NCBI GenBank assembly: GCA_022059125.1
Contig: JAEUWY010000008.1
Span: 620,001 to 684,000, forward strand
Direction of reading: 5' to 3'
DNA: 64,000 nt
Origin: Corynespora cassiicola
Taxonomy: Eukaryota > Ascomycota > Dothideomycetes > Pleosporales > Corynesporascaceae
A program made the translations under genes and the position numbers. The notes below the pieces were generated by a model that saw only the letters and a list, made by a program, of their open reading frames with translations, made no database searches and was not told where the DNA came from. How positions within the stretch are numbered: position 1 is the first letter of the stretch; each line of letters starts with the position of its first letter. Positions 44,939-54,873 of the stretch are shown in pieces.

Positions 44939-46510
44939 CTAAATCCGCTTTACAACGTCCGTTTCGTCGTCCTTACTCGTTCGCACGATACCCTCTCCGT
45001 CCTCGCTCTCGAGTTCGCTATCGCTCAACAGCCCATTCCAGGCTTCCTCATCCACCGAATCAGCGTCATCCTCTCTTCTCTCATCGTTTCCGCTGGTAAT
45101 CTTTACATTAACGAAGAGTACCCAAAGTCCGAGATCGTACGTAATACGGCAGATGCCCGTTGCCACGAATGCGGCCCAGAATCTGTCATTGCCAGCCAGT
45201 ATACCTGTAATACTGGGGCCGATGCTCATAGCCAAGGTGCGCAACATACTCGTGATACCCATGACACCAGTGCGCTCCTCAGGCTTAACAACAGCCGCAA
45301 TGAAGGCTGTACGAGGCGCTTGGTCCATGGAGTTCAGCGCAGCACGGAAAAGAAGCAGGAAAACGGTCCAGCCCACGGCGCTTGGGAGCGGGATGAAGGC
45401 AGATGCGATGGAACTAGGCAAGTGGGTGAACACCATTGTGTTGATCAAGCCAATCTTCCGAGACAGCGGTCCCGCGAAGATGGAAGACACCGCGCAGAGG
45501 AACTGTGACGCAGAAGTGATGTCTCCAAGGGTGGCTTTGGAAAGATGGAACTTTTGATCGACGTAGTAGTTCATGAGCGAGTAGGGCGTCATTCCATCTG
45601 CGAGAGAGTCGATTGCAAGGAGGATCCACAGTTTGTAGATGATAGTCAGGGTCGGACGGGAAATCTGCGAAAAGTACGAAGCTGCCTTCTTCTTTTCTGG
45701 CGTTCGGATCGACGCAGCAGGCCTCTGCGACCGCTCCCCGTCGTTGCCATCGTGAGAAAATCGATCCGTCGTTGAGGGCGTCATCGCCTCAAGCAAGACT
45801 TCTTCTTCCTCGCCGTCTCCTTGCTCTCTTCCACGTTCTCGCATCTCAGCCTTCTTTTCGCCCGCAACTTCACATCTCCTGCTCAGGAAAAGACACAGTA
45901 CGCATCCAACGACACCAAAACCTGCGTATCCCCAAAATAACACGTGATAGGCTTTCTTCACATCTCCTGAGCTCTTCTCGACCCATTGAACGACACGCCC
46001 TGCAACCTCGGTACCTACGGCACCTGCCATGGTCGTGGCCGTGACATACCAGGTTAGGACATCGCTTCTCGTGCGCTCATTCGTAAGCCCACTCAGAACA
46101 CTCTCTTCAACCGCTCGGAAAGGACCACAGTCCGCACCAGTAACGGATATCACACCGAACACAGCTGCTATTAGCAGGGTCCAAAAATTCTCACTCATCG
46201 CGAAGACGGTTCCAGAAATGACCATCATGCCACTCCCAAAGAGCAGGATCCTGCGCCTCCCCAGCTGGTCCGCCACCAGCGTGAGGACGAGCGACAGAAG
46301 CACATCGCCCAGCAGCGTCAGCGTCATGAACAGACCGATTCGCGAGTCCGGAAAGTCGAGCGAGGAGAAGAAGAGCGCGAGGATGAGGGACGGGATACCG
46401 GCCGAGAACATGCGCAGCGAGCGCAGAGTGATGATGAGGTAGGCATCCAGGCCCGTGGAGTGCAAACTCTGCACGCCGAGGAAGGTTGCTACGCGTTTGA
46501 GGACGGCCAT
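44939..46510 (-). CDS. MFS transporter
   Basis: A single exon encodes 523 residues. About 12 hydrophobic segments in two groups of six are separated by a charged loop (KKAEMRERGREQGDGEEEEV). The loop-2/3 motif A is present as LVADQLGRRRILLFG. Later motifs include GPSITGILAG and RTAFIAAVVKPEERTG, where a conserved Arg/Glu pair is typical of a branch of fungal MFS proteins related to prokaryotic drug transporters. The C-terminal tail is acidic. Substrate and direction cannot be told from sequence; vacuolar or plasma membrane location is open. It converges with VPS8, leaving only 245 bases for both 3' UTRs. Confidence 0.9.
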   Translation of the reverse strand: MAVLKRVATFLGVQSLHSTGLDAYLIITLRSLRMFSAGIPSLILALFFSSLDFPDSRIGLFMTLTLLGDVLLSLVLTLVADQLGRRRILLFGSGMMVISGTVFAMSENFWTLLIAAVFGVISVTGADCGPFRAVEESVLSGLTNERTRSDVLTWYVTATTMAGAVGTEVAGRVVQWVEKSSGDVKKAYHVLFWGYAGFGVVGCVLCLFLSRRCEVAGEKKAEMRERGREQGDGEEEEVLLEAMTPSTTDRFSHDGNDGERSQRPAASIRTPEKKKAASYFSQISRPTLTIIYKLWILLAIDSLADGMTPYSLMNYYVDQKFHLSKATLGDITSASQFLCAVSSIFAGPLSRKIGLINTMVFTHLPSSIASAFIPLPSAVGWTVFLLLFRAALNSMDQAPRTAFIAAVVKPEERTGVMGITSMLRTLAMSIGPSITGILAGNDRFWAAFVATGICRITYDLGLWVLFVNVKITSGNDERREDDADSVDEEAWNGLLSDSELESEDGEGIVRTSKDDETDVVKRI

Positions 46511-47423
46511 GTTGTATCTCGGTGTTCCCCCCGATGGGTGGGAGAACGGTCGCGAGGCTCTGTCAGAGAAAGAAAGGTGCGTGGTGTAGTTGCGACGGCC
46601 AGAGCACTTGTTCCAGGCTCGTACAAGGCTTTTCGAAGACTTTCACACTCTCTAATCTTCAGATGAGGAGTTAAGAGGTCAAACGGTGGAGCGTCAAGAC
46701 CCGAAGCCGCTCCCCAAGCCTTTTACACTCCTGCAGGGCACAAACGTCCGATACCGCGGAAGCCCTCGGCTTTAAGCCTCGCCTTTCCGCCCGTTCTAGG
46801 CACCATGGGTCGCCTCTGCATTTGAGCGTTGTTCGCGGGCTGACCGCCTCGTGCAGCTGCGGCCATGGGGGCTAGCTGGTGCGTCGACTCTGATTGTGGT
46901 TGGTGGCCGCCATGGGTGCCAGAGGCGAGCAACCCGGTCGGCGTGGTTCCGCCAGCCGAGATACCCCGCAGAGATGGACTAAGCGCAACGTCATCCGCCG
47001 GCGGGATTGTGCGAGGGGGGAAAGGTGGCCGCGTGGGTTTTGGCGCCGGGAATTAGGTACATGCGCGGCCGTGGAGATAAAAACCTCTTGTTGAGAACAA
47101 ATTCCATCTTGAGACGATGGGCATAGAGAATTTTGTAGTGTACGCAAATGTACGATGGTGAGCCTAACGACTAATATGAACGACGAAAGAGGACTTAAAT
47201 CAAGTAAGGAGCACTAACTATGGAACAGAGTGCGCGCAGGAAAAGGTCAACTGTAGAGAGTCACTACGCTCTCTGAAAGACTTTTATTCTTCTTCGAGTA
47301 ACTTATTAAAGTTGACAGTTGAACTTTACAAGACTCGATAACGAGGTTCTAAACCAAACCTCCCCTTAAATCAGAACTCCACCGCGAATGTAATCTCTAA
47401 GAGGTACACCCGCGGGAGCCATA
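46511..47423. other. Intergenic region, no gene seen
   Basis: The part next to the MFS start is GC-rich (promoter side) and the part next to FAN1 is AT-rich (3' side). No supported frame. Confidence 0.5.
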
Positions 47424-50060
47424 TCAATCAATAACCTTCACCTCCTTAGCCACAGCCGCACACAACTCTACCTTGACCCCCGCACCGCTGAGCACATGTA
47501 TCCATAATCTCTGTGTATCACTCAAACGGTCATTCTCGCTCTTCACCTCCGCAAACTTGACTTGGCCTTTTCCCCCGTCCTCTTCCCCTGTCTTCCACAA
47601 GAACAAATCCGGTACTCCGCCGCCCCTCTGCCCATACTCCTGCGCCATAACTTTACACACCGTAGCCAGCGCCTCACCATCAAAGGCATCAGTAATTTCC
47701 TCCAAATCCTTGACATCGAAGCTCCAGTCCAGACCCACGACGCATGTTCGCCGCTCATGATGCGCTTCATATACGCGTTGGATGATACTCTTCGCCTCCC
47801 CATTCGAAATCTCATTCAACCTTGCGTTGATCTCGCTGATTCGCGACGGAAAGAAAGCGTCAGTGTGCAGGTCAAGTGGGCAAGTCTGATATGGCGTCTG
47901 GAACACGTTGGGGACATAGGTAAATAACACATCGAAGAAGAGATAGGCGAAAAGCGTGCGTACGATACCGCCCTCGGAGTGAAACCCCTTCCATCCTTCA
48001 TTTCGGTAGTGCGAGAGGCACATTTCTTCGACAGAGCATTCGCCATCCTCACGAGGGTCGAGCCAGATGGTCTTTACTCCCCTTCTGCCGTGTGGGTGGG
48101 GCGAGCTGGTGCGGCGGGTGAGCACGGGGCGCTCAATTCGGGTTCCTTCGACTGTGACTTCGACCGGCTCGGTCAGTCGGACGTGCCCAAATACATGCTT
48201 GTCGCGGTTTGGAACTTTGAGCGATTTCTCCAGCTTCGTGATGCGCTTTTGGAGGTCATAGTGGTGGATTATGTGAACAGTAGGGTCTTGCAGGCCATCT
48301 TCACAGGTGAATAGGGCGATGCGCTTCCAATGCTTCTTTTGCACGTCGGGATTTCTTCCTTCAGCGTCGGTTAACGCGCCTAGATAGTGCTCTTCTAGAA
48401 GAGCTTTACGCTGATACCAGGCGCCGCGGCGAGAGTGATGAAAAAGACGTTGTTGCAACAATTCAGTCAAGAGTTCATGCTCCCGCATGTGTTCTTTTCT
48501 CCGTGCAAGTACCGAGGTAGCTTTATGTATAATGCGCGTGTACACCCACGCTGGGGATAGACGGCGAAGATAAGCGCCTTCGCCGCTGTGATATACACTG
48601 TCTTCTTTGTGCTGCTCTTCTTCAAGGAGGATTTTCCATCGGGGATAAACTGCTTCAAATATGTCCAAGATCTCTTGGTAATCCTGCTCGGTGGGCCTGC
48701 CGTTGAATTCCAAGATGTTGTCTATTCGGTACTGTGTTCGTATAGAGGCTTCAAACTCGAGAAGCGACGAGCGCGAAGAGAAGATGTTTGCAGAGCGCGA
48801 GACAATGTATTCCGGAAAATTCCGGCGTGCAATTTTTGCGAGGATGATTGTTGTGAGCGACTTTTCTGTCCATTCAGTCGAACGGTAGAAAACGAGATGA
48901 ACTCTCTCGAACAGTTTCAATGGGGCCATCGAGAGCCTTATACAGGGGCCAGTTTCGCTCATTATTTTCCTGGTGAAATGTGCATCCCGATTCACATCAG
49001 AAACGGCGTCTTCTGTCGGCTCACTGTCGGGTGTCTCTATGCCAAGTCCTGGTGCAGATGACCGTCGCGAAAGCTCAGTATCTGATCGCTTTAACCCCAC
49101 GAAGCCTAGGCCTGTTTGCTTTTGGCTCGTTTTTCGCAGTGCACTAAGCAGTTCTCTCTTATTCTTCCCCTGGACTTTCGCATCTTTTGCAAACGCCTTT
49201 AGCTCATCTAATTTCAACAGCGATGAGGCCTCCTCCAATGTACTGATCTCGGATTCTGATCTATCCGCAAAAGTAAATGAGGACCCAAGTGTTGTCCCAG
49301 CCGGCAGTTCTAGCTCTCCAGGATGTGCTTCTTCTTTAGAAGATGATTGGGGAAGTCCTCTATCTTTTTGGAGTATATCAATGGCGGCATCAAGGTTTGA
49401 GATATCACTGGTGTATCCAATGTTTCTTATACGATGCCACGCGGAGGTTTTTCTGAGGAAAAGACGTACGTACCTATTCACCGTCAGTTAGCTCTACTCT
49501 CAGTGAGGATTCTTCTTCCGGTCTTACAAATACTGTGCTTCGTATTTCAGATCCCTCCATTGCCTAAACACGTCCATTTCGGCCTCGTCAAAAAGATGAC
49601 TCTCTTCATCTAATACAGTCTCCAATGCCAGATTGAATGCATCCACATACAACGAACTCTTCCCCCTTATCCATTCACGCTCATCCAACCTTTCACCAGT
49701 ATCTTCTTTTCGTTCATCTTGCTCTTGCGATGCCTTGAAAGCTTCGTACTCTTCAATGGCTTCTTTGTCCGACAATATGGGAGGGAGTGCACTCTCGAGG
49801 TCTGTTCTGTGACCACCTTCTACCTTGATCATACCTTCTATACCGCCATCATATTCTGCGTCGGAATATGGAATTCCACGATTGTCAGGTTTCGGCGGGG
49901 CTGCAGAGCGACGTGGCGAGGCATCAGCACTGGCCGCATCGAGCTTTGGTCGTTTCGCAGGTCTATCGTTCTCGCCATCGAAATTTATTGACTTAGGGTG
50001 CTTGATAAAGCGCGTGATCATCTGGTTGTGTTTGGAGGAACTGCGCGGGCTGAGGACCAT
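47424..50060 (-). CDS. FAN1: Fanconi-associated nuclease 1 (VRR-NUC)
   Basis: Two exons, 50060..49528 and 49473..47424, with a 54-bp intron (GTAAGA...GAATAG), encode 860 residues. The junction rebuilds YEAQYLYVRLFLRKTSAW, a conserved FAN1 stretch. A SAP-like DNA-binding helix pair lies at about 263-292 (LKLDELKAFAKDAKVQGKNK). The middle TPR-like helical region contains REHELLTELLQQRLFHHSRR and GAWYQRKALLEEHY. The C-terminal VRR-NUC nuclease has GVPDLFLW...FAEVKSENDRLSDTQRLWI, the PD-(D/E)xK catalytic core, at about 797-835. FAN1 is a structure-specific nuclease that unhooks DNA interstrand crosslinks. FAN1 occurs in many filamentous fungi and is absent from budding yeast. Confidence 0.93.
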
Positions 50061-50729
50061 TGTTGATGTGCAAGAGGGCTGAGGATGATGACGAGATGGA
50101 ACAGGCTAGAGAATGGGACGCGCGCCACGGATACGCGAAGTCACGAGCTCTTACGCGCTACGCTCGATTCGTCTTAGCAACGTTAACAGGTATAGGTACC
50201 TGAACTTTATCCTTCATGCCAATACTTAAACACTAGGTTTTAACTATGTAGAAAATCATAATATGTATCAATATCCTATAAACGTATGAATGGAGCCTTT
50301 GGTATAGGAACCTAATGCTAGGTACTCATAAGCAACGAGCAACAGGAAATATCCGCGCCCCATGCTCATAACCTCCCTAGCGCATTGTGTGTTGATTATT
50401 GCACTTTGGATTTGAATAATGAGATATATTGGCATCTTTATATAATTCCACAATATACGTTATCCAATGCTAATCCATAGTAACATTGTGCTAGACGTTG
50501 TAGGTATATAACTAAGGCATCATCATGCTTGTGATCCACGATTCTTGAGAACTCAGGGTGCGATACAGTATTGATTTCTATTAGATAAATTTGTGCTATT
50601 CTTAGATTCAGAACCCTGTAGTCGCCCTACTGTACCCTCCAGCGATATCTTCATATATTCGTCACGATCAACTAGAGCCAGAAGTACCTAGATTTTGCAT
50701 ATCAACCAAGGACTTTAGACGACTGTAAA
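50061..50729. other. Divergent promoter region
   Basis: It lies between FAN1 and the orphan zinc-finger gene. It changes abruptly from GC-rich (first ~110 bases) to AT-rich. No gene is supported. Confidence 0.5.
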
Positions 50730-51611
50730 ATGCCCTCTAATGACATAGGAAGAGTCCAAGATCTGGAAAGTTTTGTGTGCTCACGGTGCCTGAGAGTTTA
50801 TCGGACAAGAAACGGTCGAGATAATCATGAAGGCTCTCAAACATGTCACATCTTTCCGGGCTCCCCAGCCCATCTTCAGGAGTGGGGATATGCCAAATCT
50901 AAGGAGCTTTTGGATCTATCAATAGATAAAAGCCCTCGACAGAGAGCTATCAATCTCGGTAAGAAACCTTGTGCTCACCAACTTCTTCTTCGCATAGGTC
51001 CGCTGGCACATATTGAGAAATATGGCCGTAGTGAATCCAAGAAGCACGAGGTTAAGTCTTTGTATATGGAATATCATATCAAAAGCCTTCTTGAGGAAAG
51101 AGAATTACTTTTTGATCTGATATACCGAACGAAGCAGCCCATGGTTCTCTTGCCTGAAGGTAAATTCGTGCATCACAAGGCTGCCGACGTTCCGACTGGA
51201 TGCCTTTCTACCAAGCCCTTTCCCAAGCTGTCTAAAAATCCAGAGCCTCTCAACAATTATGAACGACAGGAATATAGTTCTGATAACTCGGGTCTTGCAG
51301 GTTTTCTGCCTTCCCGCTGTCTGCCAACACTTCCAGAAAATCCAGAGCGCTGTGCTACAGATAACTTGGAGCAGATTGATAGCCTCACACACTACAATTC
51401 ATACAAAAACAACTATATCAAGGACCCTAAATATTATATCGGGAATGAATTTCAGGGAAAAAATAATTCTGACTCAAGGCTGAACAATTCCCCTCAGCCT
51501 CTTGTACAAACCACTAGTCTTACACACTATGAGTTGTACAACAACAACTATTGCGGCAGCTCTACTATCCAGCGCAATGGTTTGCAATTATCAGATTCCC
51601 AGATTAATTAG
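50730..51611 (+). CDS. Orphan protein with one zinc-finger-like motif
   Basis: A single exon encodes 293 residues. Near the N-terminus FVCSRCLRVYRTRNGRDNHE is followed by GSQTCHIF: two Cys spaced C-x2-C, then His and a Cys/His pair, a degenerate C2H2-like finger. The rest is Asn/Tyr/Leu-rich. Two internal similarities are visible: KPFPKLSKNPEPL with CLPTLPENPERC, and DSLTHYNSYKNNYI with TSLTHYELYNNNYC. I recognise no family. The AT-rich composition and isolated position suggest a young or lineage-specific gene. The finger may bind nucleic acid, but with one finger this is weak. Confidence 0.6.
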   Translation: MPSNDIGRVQDLESFVCSRCLRVYRTRNGRDNHEGSQTCHIFPGSPAHLQEWGYAKSKELLDLSIDKSPRQRAINLGKKPCAHQLLLRIGPLAHIEKYGRSESKKHEVKSLYMEYHIKSLLEERELLFDLIYRTKQPMVLLPEGKFVHHKAADVPTGCLSTKPFPKLSKNPEPLNNYERQEYSSDNSGLAGFLPSRCLPTLPENPERCATDNLEQIDSLTHYNSYKNNYIKDPKYYIGNEFQGKNNSDSRLNNSPQPLVQTTSLTHYELYNNNYCGSSTIQRNGLQLSDSQIN

Positions 51612-51970
51612 AGTCCTAATGACAGCTTCCTGGGGATGGAAGGTGCGAACTTATAGGATTTTCTAGATAATTATGCTTTTGATCAATTCCAATTATGGAA
51701 TTAGTCTGTAGATTTTCCATTTCCGTCCAGCAGTTATTGGATTTGAAACACTGGCACATGCATTCGGAAATTGAATAAAGACTGAATCAACATAGATTAA
51801 ATATCTTTACATATATTTATATTATTCATTGATGTTTCCTTCATAACTCCATTTCTAATTTGTGAAACTAGGCTTCGTAGTGCTCCTCCCAGCCATTCCG
51901 CTCAGAGCACTGCATATTTTGGCTTTTGGCATGAAAAACCTCCTTACACAGGCTATCCTTCAACCGCGGC
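51612..51970. other. Convergent 3' interval
   Basis: AT-rich, between two converging genes. No coding frame or RNA gene is seen. Confidence 0.5.
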
Positions 51971-52511
51971 TCAGTTTGACTCTTCGGTAGATAGAGGTAC
52001 AATGCCTGCTTCAATTCGTCCTTCCGCTCTGCAAGCACTTCCACTACCCAGCCCGCAACGCCTCTCCAGCAAGGACCCTCCGTACAAGGTCACCTGCTCG
52101 CCTCCAATTTCCACAGTCTGGGTTAGATTCAAGGTATCTGTGCCATAAAATCAGTCTCAGATACCAGAAGGATATGTTTTCAGAATATGCAGTTCAATAT
52201 TAGGATAAACAGAATTTAGAATGGAACTTACACCATGGCTGGCCCCAGCTGTACTCGAATCCTTCCGTGCACGTGCTCGTCTCAACAGGTGGCCGAGTGC
52301 CCTGGGGTACAAAGCGGTAAGAGCAAACTCCCAGGAAGGGATCTTCAATATTGGGGTTGTGGTATCGTGCGACAACATCTCGTGTTTGCCAACCAGGTCT
52401 TCCGCTCTCGGTGGTGACTGTTACATTCCAGTAGCCGTAGTCTTCCTGACGAGGCATAAGGGAGGGCGCCGCGCAGGCAAGTCCGGCGAAGGCTAGAACA
52501 GAGAAACGCAT
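51971..52511 (-). CDS. Small secreted Cys protein (effector candidate)
   Basis: Two exons, 52511..52232 and 52137..51971, with a 94-bp intron (GGT|GTAAGT...GGCACAG), encode 148 residues. The N-terminus MRFSVLAFAGLACAAPS is a signal peptide, followed by LMPRQEDYGYWNVTVTTES; PR may be a processing site. The mature part has four Cys in two pairs (GVCSYRF with TSTCTEGFEY, and RRCGLGSGSACRAEG). The length, secretion and Cys content fit a fungal effector or a small cell-wall protein. No family is recognised. A TATAAATA box lies ~105 bases upstream. It is surrounded by accessory genes. Confidence 0.8.
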
Positions 52512-53514
52512 GTTTATAGATCTGTCGTAAAAAAGCGGAAGACTGATAGTGGAATACGAACGGATTGATCGTGCTCTTGGGGTGGGATACGATGGACATG
52601 GTCGAGAACAATGGCAGTATTTATACTTTCGCTTTCTAGGCTGCACTGCCATTATTGCCGTCAAATACGAGATCGTACCATCAATCATAATCCTCATGGC
52701 ATAGTAGTGTAGCCTACCGGAGCATCATGTTGCGGCTCTAAATGCCGGCCTCGTATTCGGCGTTCCTTCGCTCTTCCCGAAATGGAACAAAAGTTTCTCA
52801 TTGGTTACTAGTCCGTCAGGTTGCCCGATTAGGATGGCTTATCCTTCTCGCCTTGCACACTATATTGACTACAGTGGAGAAAGGTTCAGGTAGGCATTTT
52901 TAACAGCGAGGGAACGAGCACGCGAGGCTGACAAGCTGATCTGCATGGGCGAGACCACCTATCGACTATATTGATGTTTGAAAATTTGTGAAAACTGTCA
53001 AAATCCCAACTAAAGTCTCTTCAAGCTTATTTTGAATCTGTGTGAGCTGTGGAAAAAAACGCCAAACCAATTTGAAGATCGAAGAAACTTAAGGAATCAT
53101 TTCATCCTAACCAGTAGACCCAAAATATCGCCCCAGGAGACTTCATGACTGATGTGCAGAATCTCATCCAACTAACCTGGACGCTTCCGTAAAAACTTCC
53201 ACAATCATATCATGGAGACTATTTGACCATATTGAAATCCGTATCTCCAGGGTGGTTGAGCTTTGTTTTAGTGCCAGAGAACTAAGTGATTATATGAGCA
53301 GTCCGAATTTTAAAATAAAATGGGGCCGTTACCTACTAGGCCCAAGCCAGAGTCCAATGAACAGCGACTTGAAGACCGTCCAAAGTCTTCGAACTCCAAC
53401 GAGACAGGTTCGGGCTCCAGTGAAGTTAAACTGAATTCCGGTCCATTTCCATGAGACAGGGCTTACCGTCGATGAATGTCAAGTCCAATCCGATATTCGA
53501 GGCCTGGATAGCGC
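52512..53514. other. Intergenic region with promoter of the secreted protein
   Basis: Contains the core promoter of the secreted-protein gene and, at 53463-53514, a possible continuation of the DUF7730-type gene (see findings). Nothing else is supported. Confidence 0.45.
52618..52625 (-). promoter_or_regulatory. TATA box of the secreted-protein gene
   Basis: The minus strand reads TATAAATA, about 105 bases ahead of the ATG at 52511. Confidence 0.6.
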
Positions 53515-54211
53515 TCATGTATATTCTCCTTGCAAAATAGCGAAAAAAAAACCAGGGTGAAACTTATCACAAAGCCTGATCTGGCGCAAGTTGGGAAACT
53601 TTTGCAATAGAATGTGCAATTTCCCAATAAAATCGTCCGGGCTTGCAAAATAGTGATACCGTCTCAAGTCGATGCGAATGTACGTTATAAAATTGATTTG
53701 GTATGCATCATAGCGGTCTATCCAATATGTATCATTTAGCGATATGCTGAAAGCATTCAATTGCAGCGGTAGGGTTGAAGCTTCCGCATACAATTGTCGA
53801 CAGACTGCTAGAATGGCCGCGTAATTCTGGATCGTGTGTTTTGTGGCGCTTTTATACCGACATGTAGCTACTTTATCGGTAGCCGGTGGCTTCATCATGA
53901 GCGTTTTTCCTCCAAGGATATATTCATAGATTTGTTGACGAACCTCGCTGGGTAGTTGGAGTATTCTTGACTGCTGTTGGTTCTTCTGGGAGCTATTGAC
54001 GTTAATATCCTTCCTTGTTCTTTCTAGCTGAATGAGTCACTTACATCTTCAGGTATTTGCCGGTCTTTCTCTGGACGTCCAGAAGCCCATTCGGCAGCCT
54101 GCGCACTTTTGGATATTTGCGCCTAGGAGATGCCTGTTTTTTCACGCCGAATTTTGCTGTTCCTCGCGGAGAATCTGATTTGGAGACTTTTTTGAGCTGG
54201 TGAGGGGCCAT
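53515..54211 (-). CDS. DUF7730-type protein, 3' end possibly broken
   Basis: Two exons, 54211..54045 and 53992..53515, with a 52-bp intron (AAGAT|GTAAGT...CAATAG), encode 214 residues. The N-terminus is basic (MAPHQLKKVSKSDSPRG). Then RILQLPSEVRQQIYEYILGG, ILAVCRQLYAEASTLPL and FPNLRQIRLCDKF follow, the same landmarks as the gene at 37.4 kb. The frame ends just after a run of nine T, with the tail FHPGFFFAILQGEYT. One base less in that run would carry the frame on through HERYPGLEYRIGLDIHRR to a GTAAGC donor at about 53466. The gene may therefore be truncated by a homopolymer slip, or this may be its natural end. Function unknown. Confidence 0.65.
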
Positions 54212-54873
54212 GGCTAAGGTAGTGTAGGAAGGATGTTGAAAAGTCGAGGCAGAGATGGTGTGGGAGTGATCTGGAGTCGGAGGGTGGCAGGCTTTATGCG
54301 ATCCAGCAGGAGGGTCCGGCGGTGAGATGGGTATCATGAAGAAGGAAGTCAAGTCAAGACTTTTGAACGCCGGCGGCGTCCGTGGGAGCAGAAATACGGT
54401 GAGATGAACTAGAATGAAGCTTGGGTGAGAGTTCACTCCAGTCTTGATCTTCTGTGTGCTATTTACCAACTACTCTTACCAGAACTTGAGATATTTTGTC
54501 TCATATTGTACTAAGACTCTCACCATCGGATATCAACTGTCGGAAGCATGTGCTAGAGAAAGGCTCGTACAAGAAGGCACTGTGATATACCTACATAAGT
54601 GAAGTACATGAGAGAAGAGCAATGCTAGAACTTGAATAGTATATGAATGCTGCCAGCGGCTAAAATATTTAAGAGTTGTGCATTTGAAACTTTGCGGGGC
54701 TTCGCGTTGCCGCATTCAGATATCTGCGTAGAGCAAACAGTCCAAGTGAGAAGGCCTCCCCGTGCATCTTGACAGCAAACTTGGAAAAAAAATTGGCATT
54801 GATTGGTATCCTACACCCCTTCTCACCCCTGTCTACCATCCACACCGTCACTTGCTTCCTCCTATTTGTCACC
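54212..54873. other. Intergenic region, no gene seen
   Basis: It holds the promoter of the DUF7730-type gene and the 3' UTR of SEC10. No frame is supported. Confidence 0.5.
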
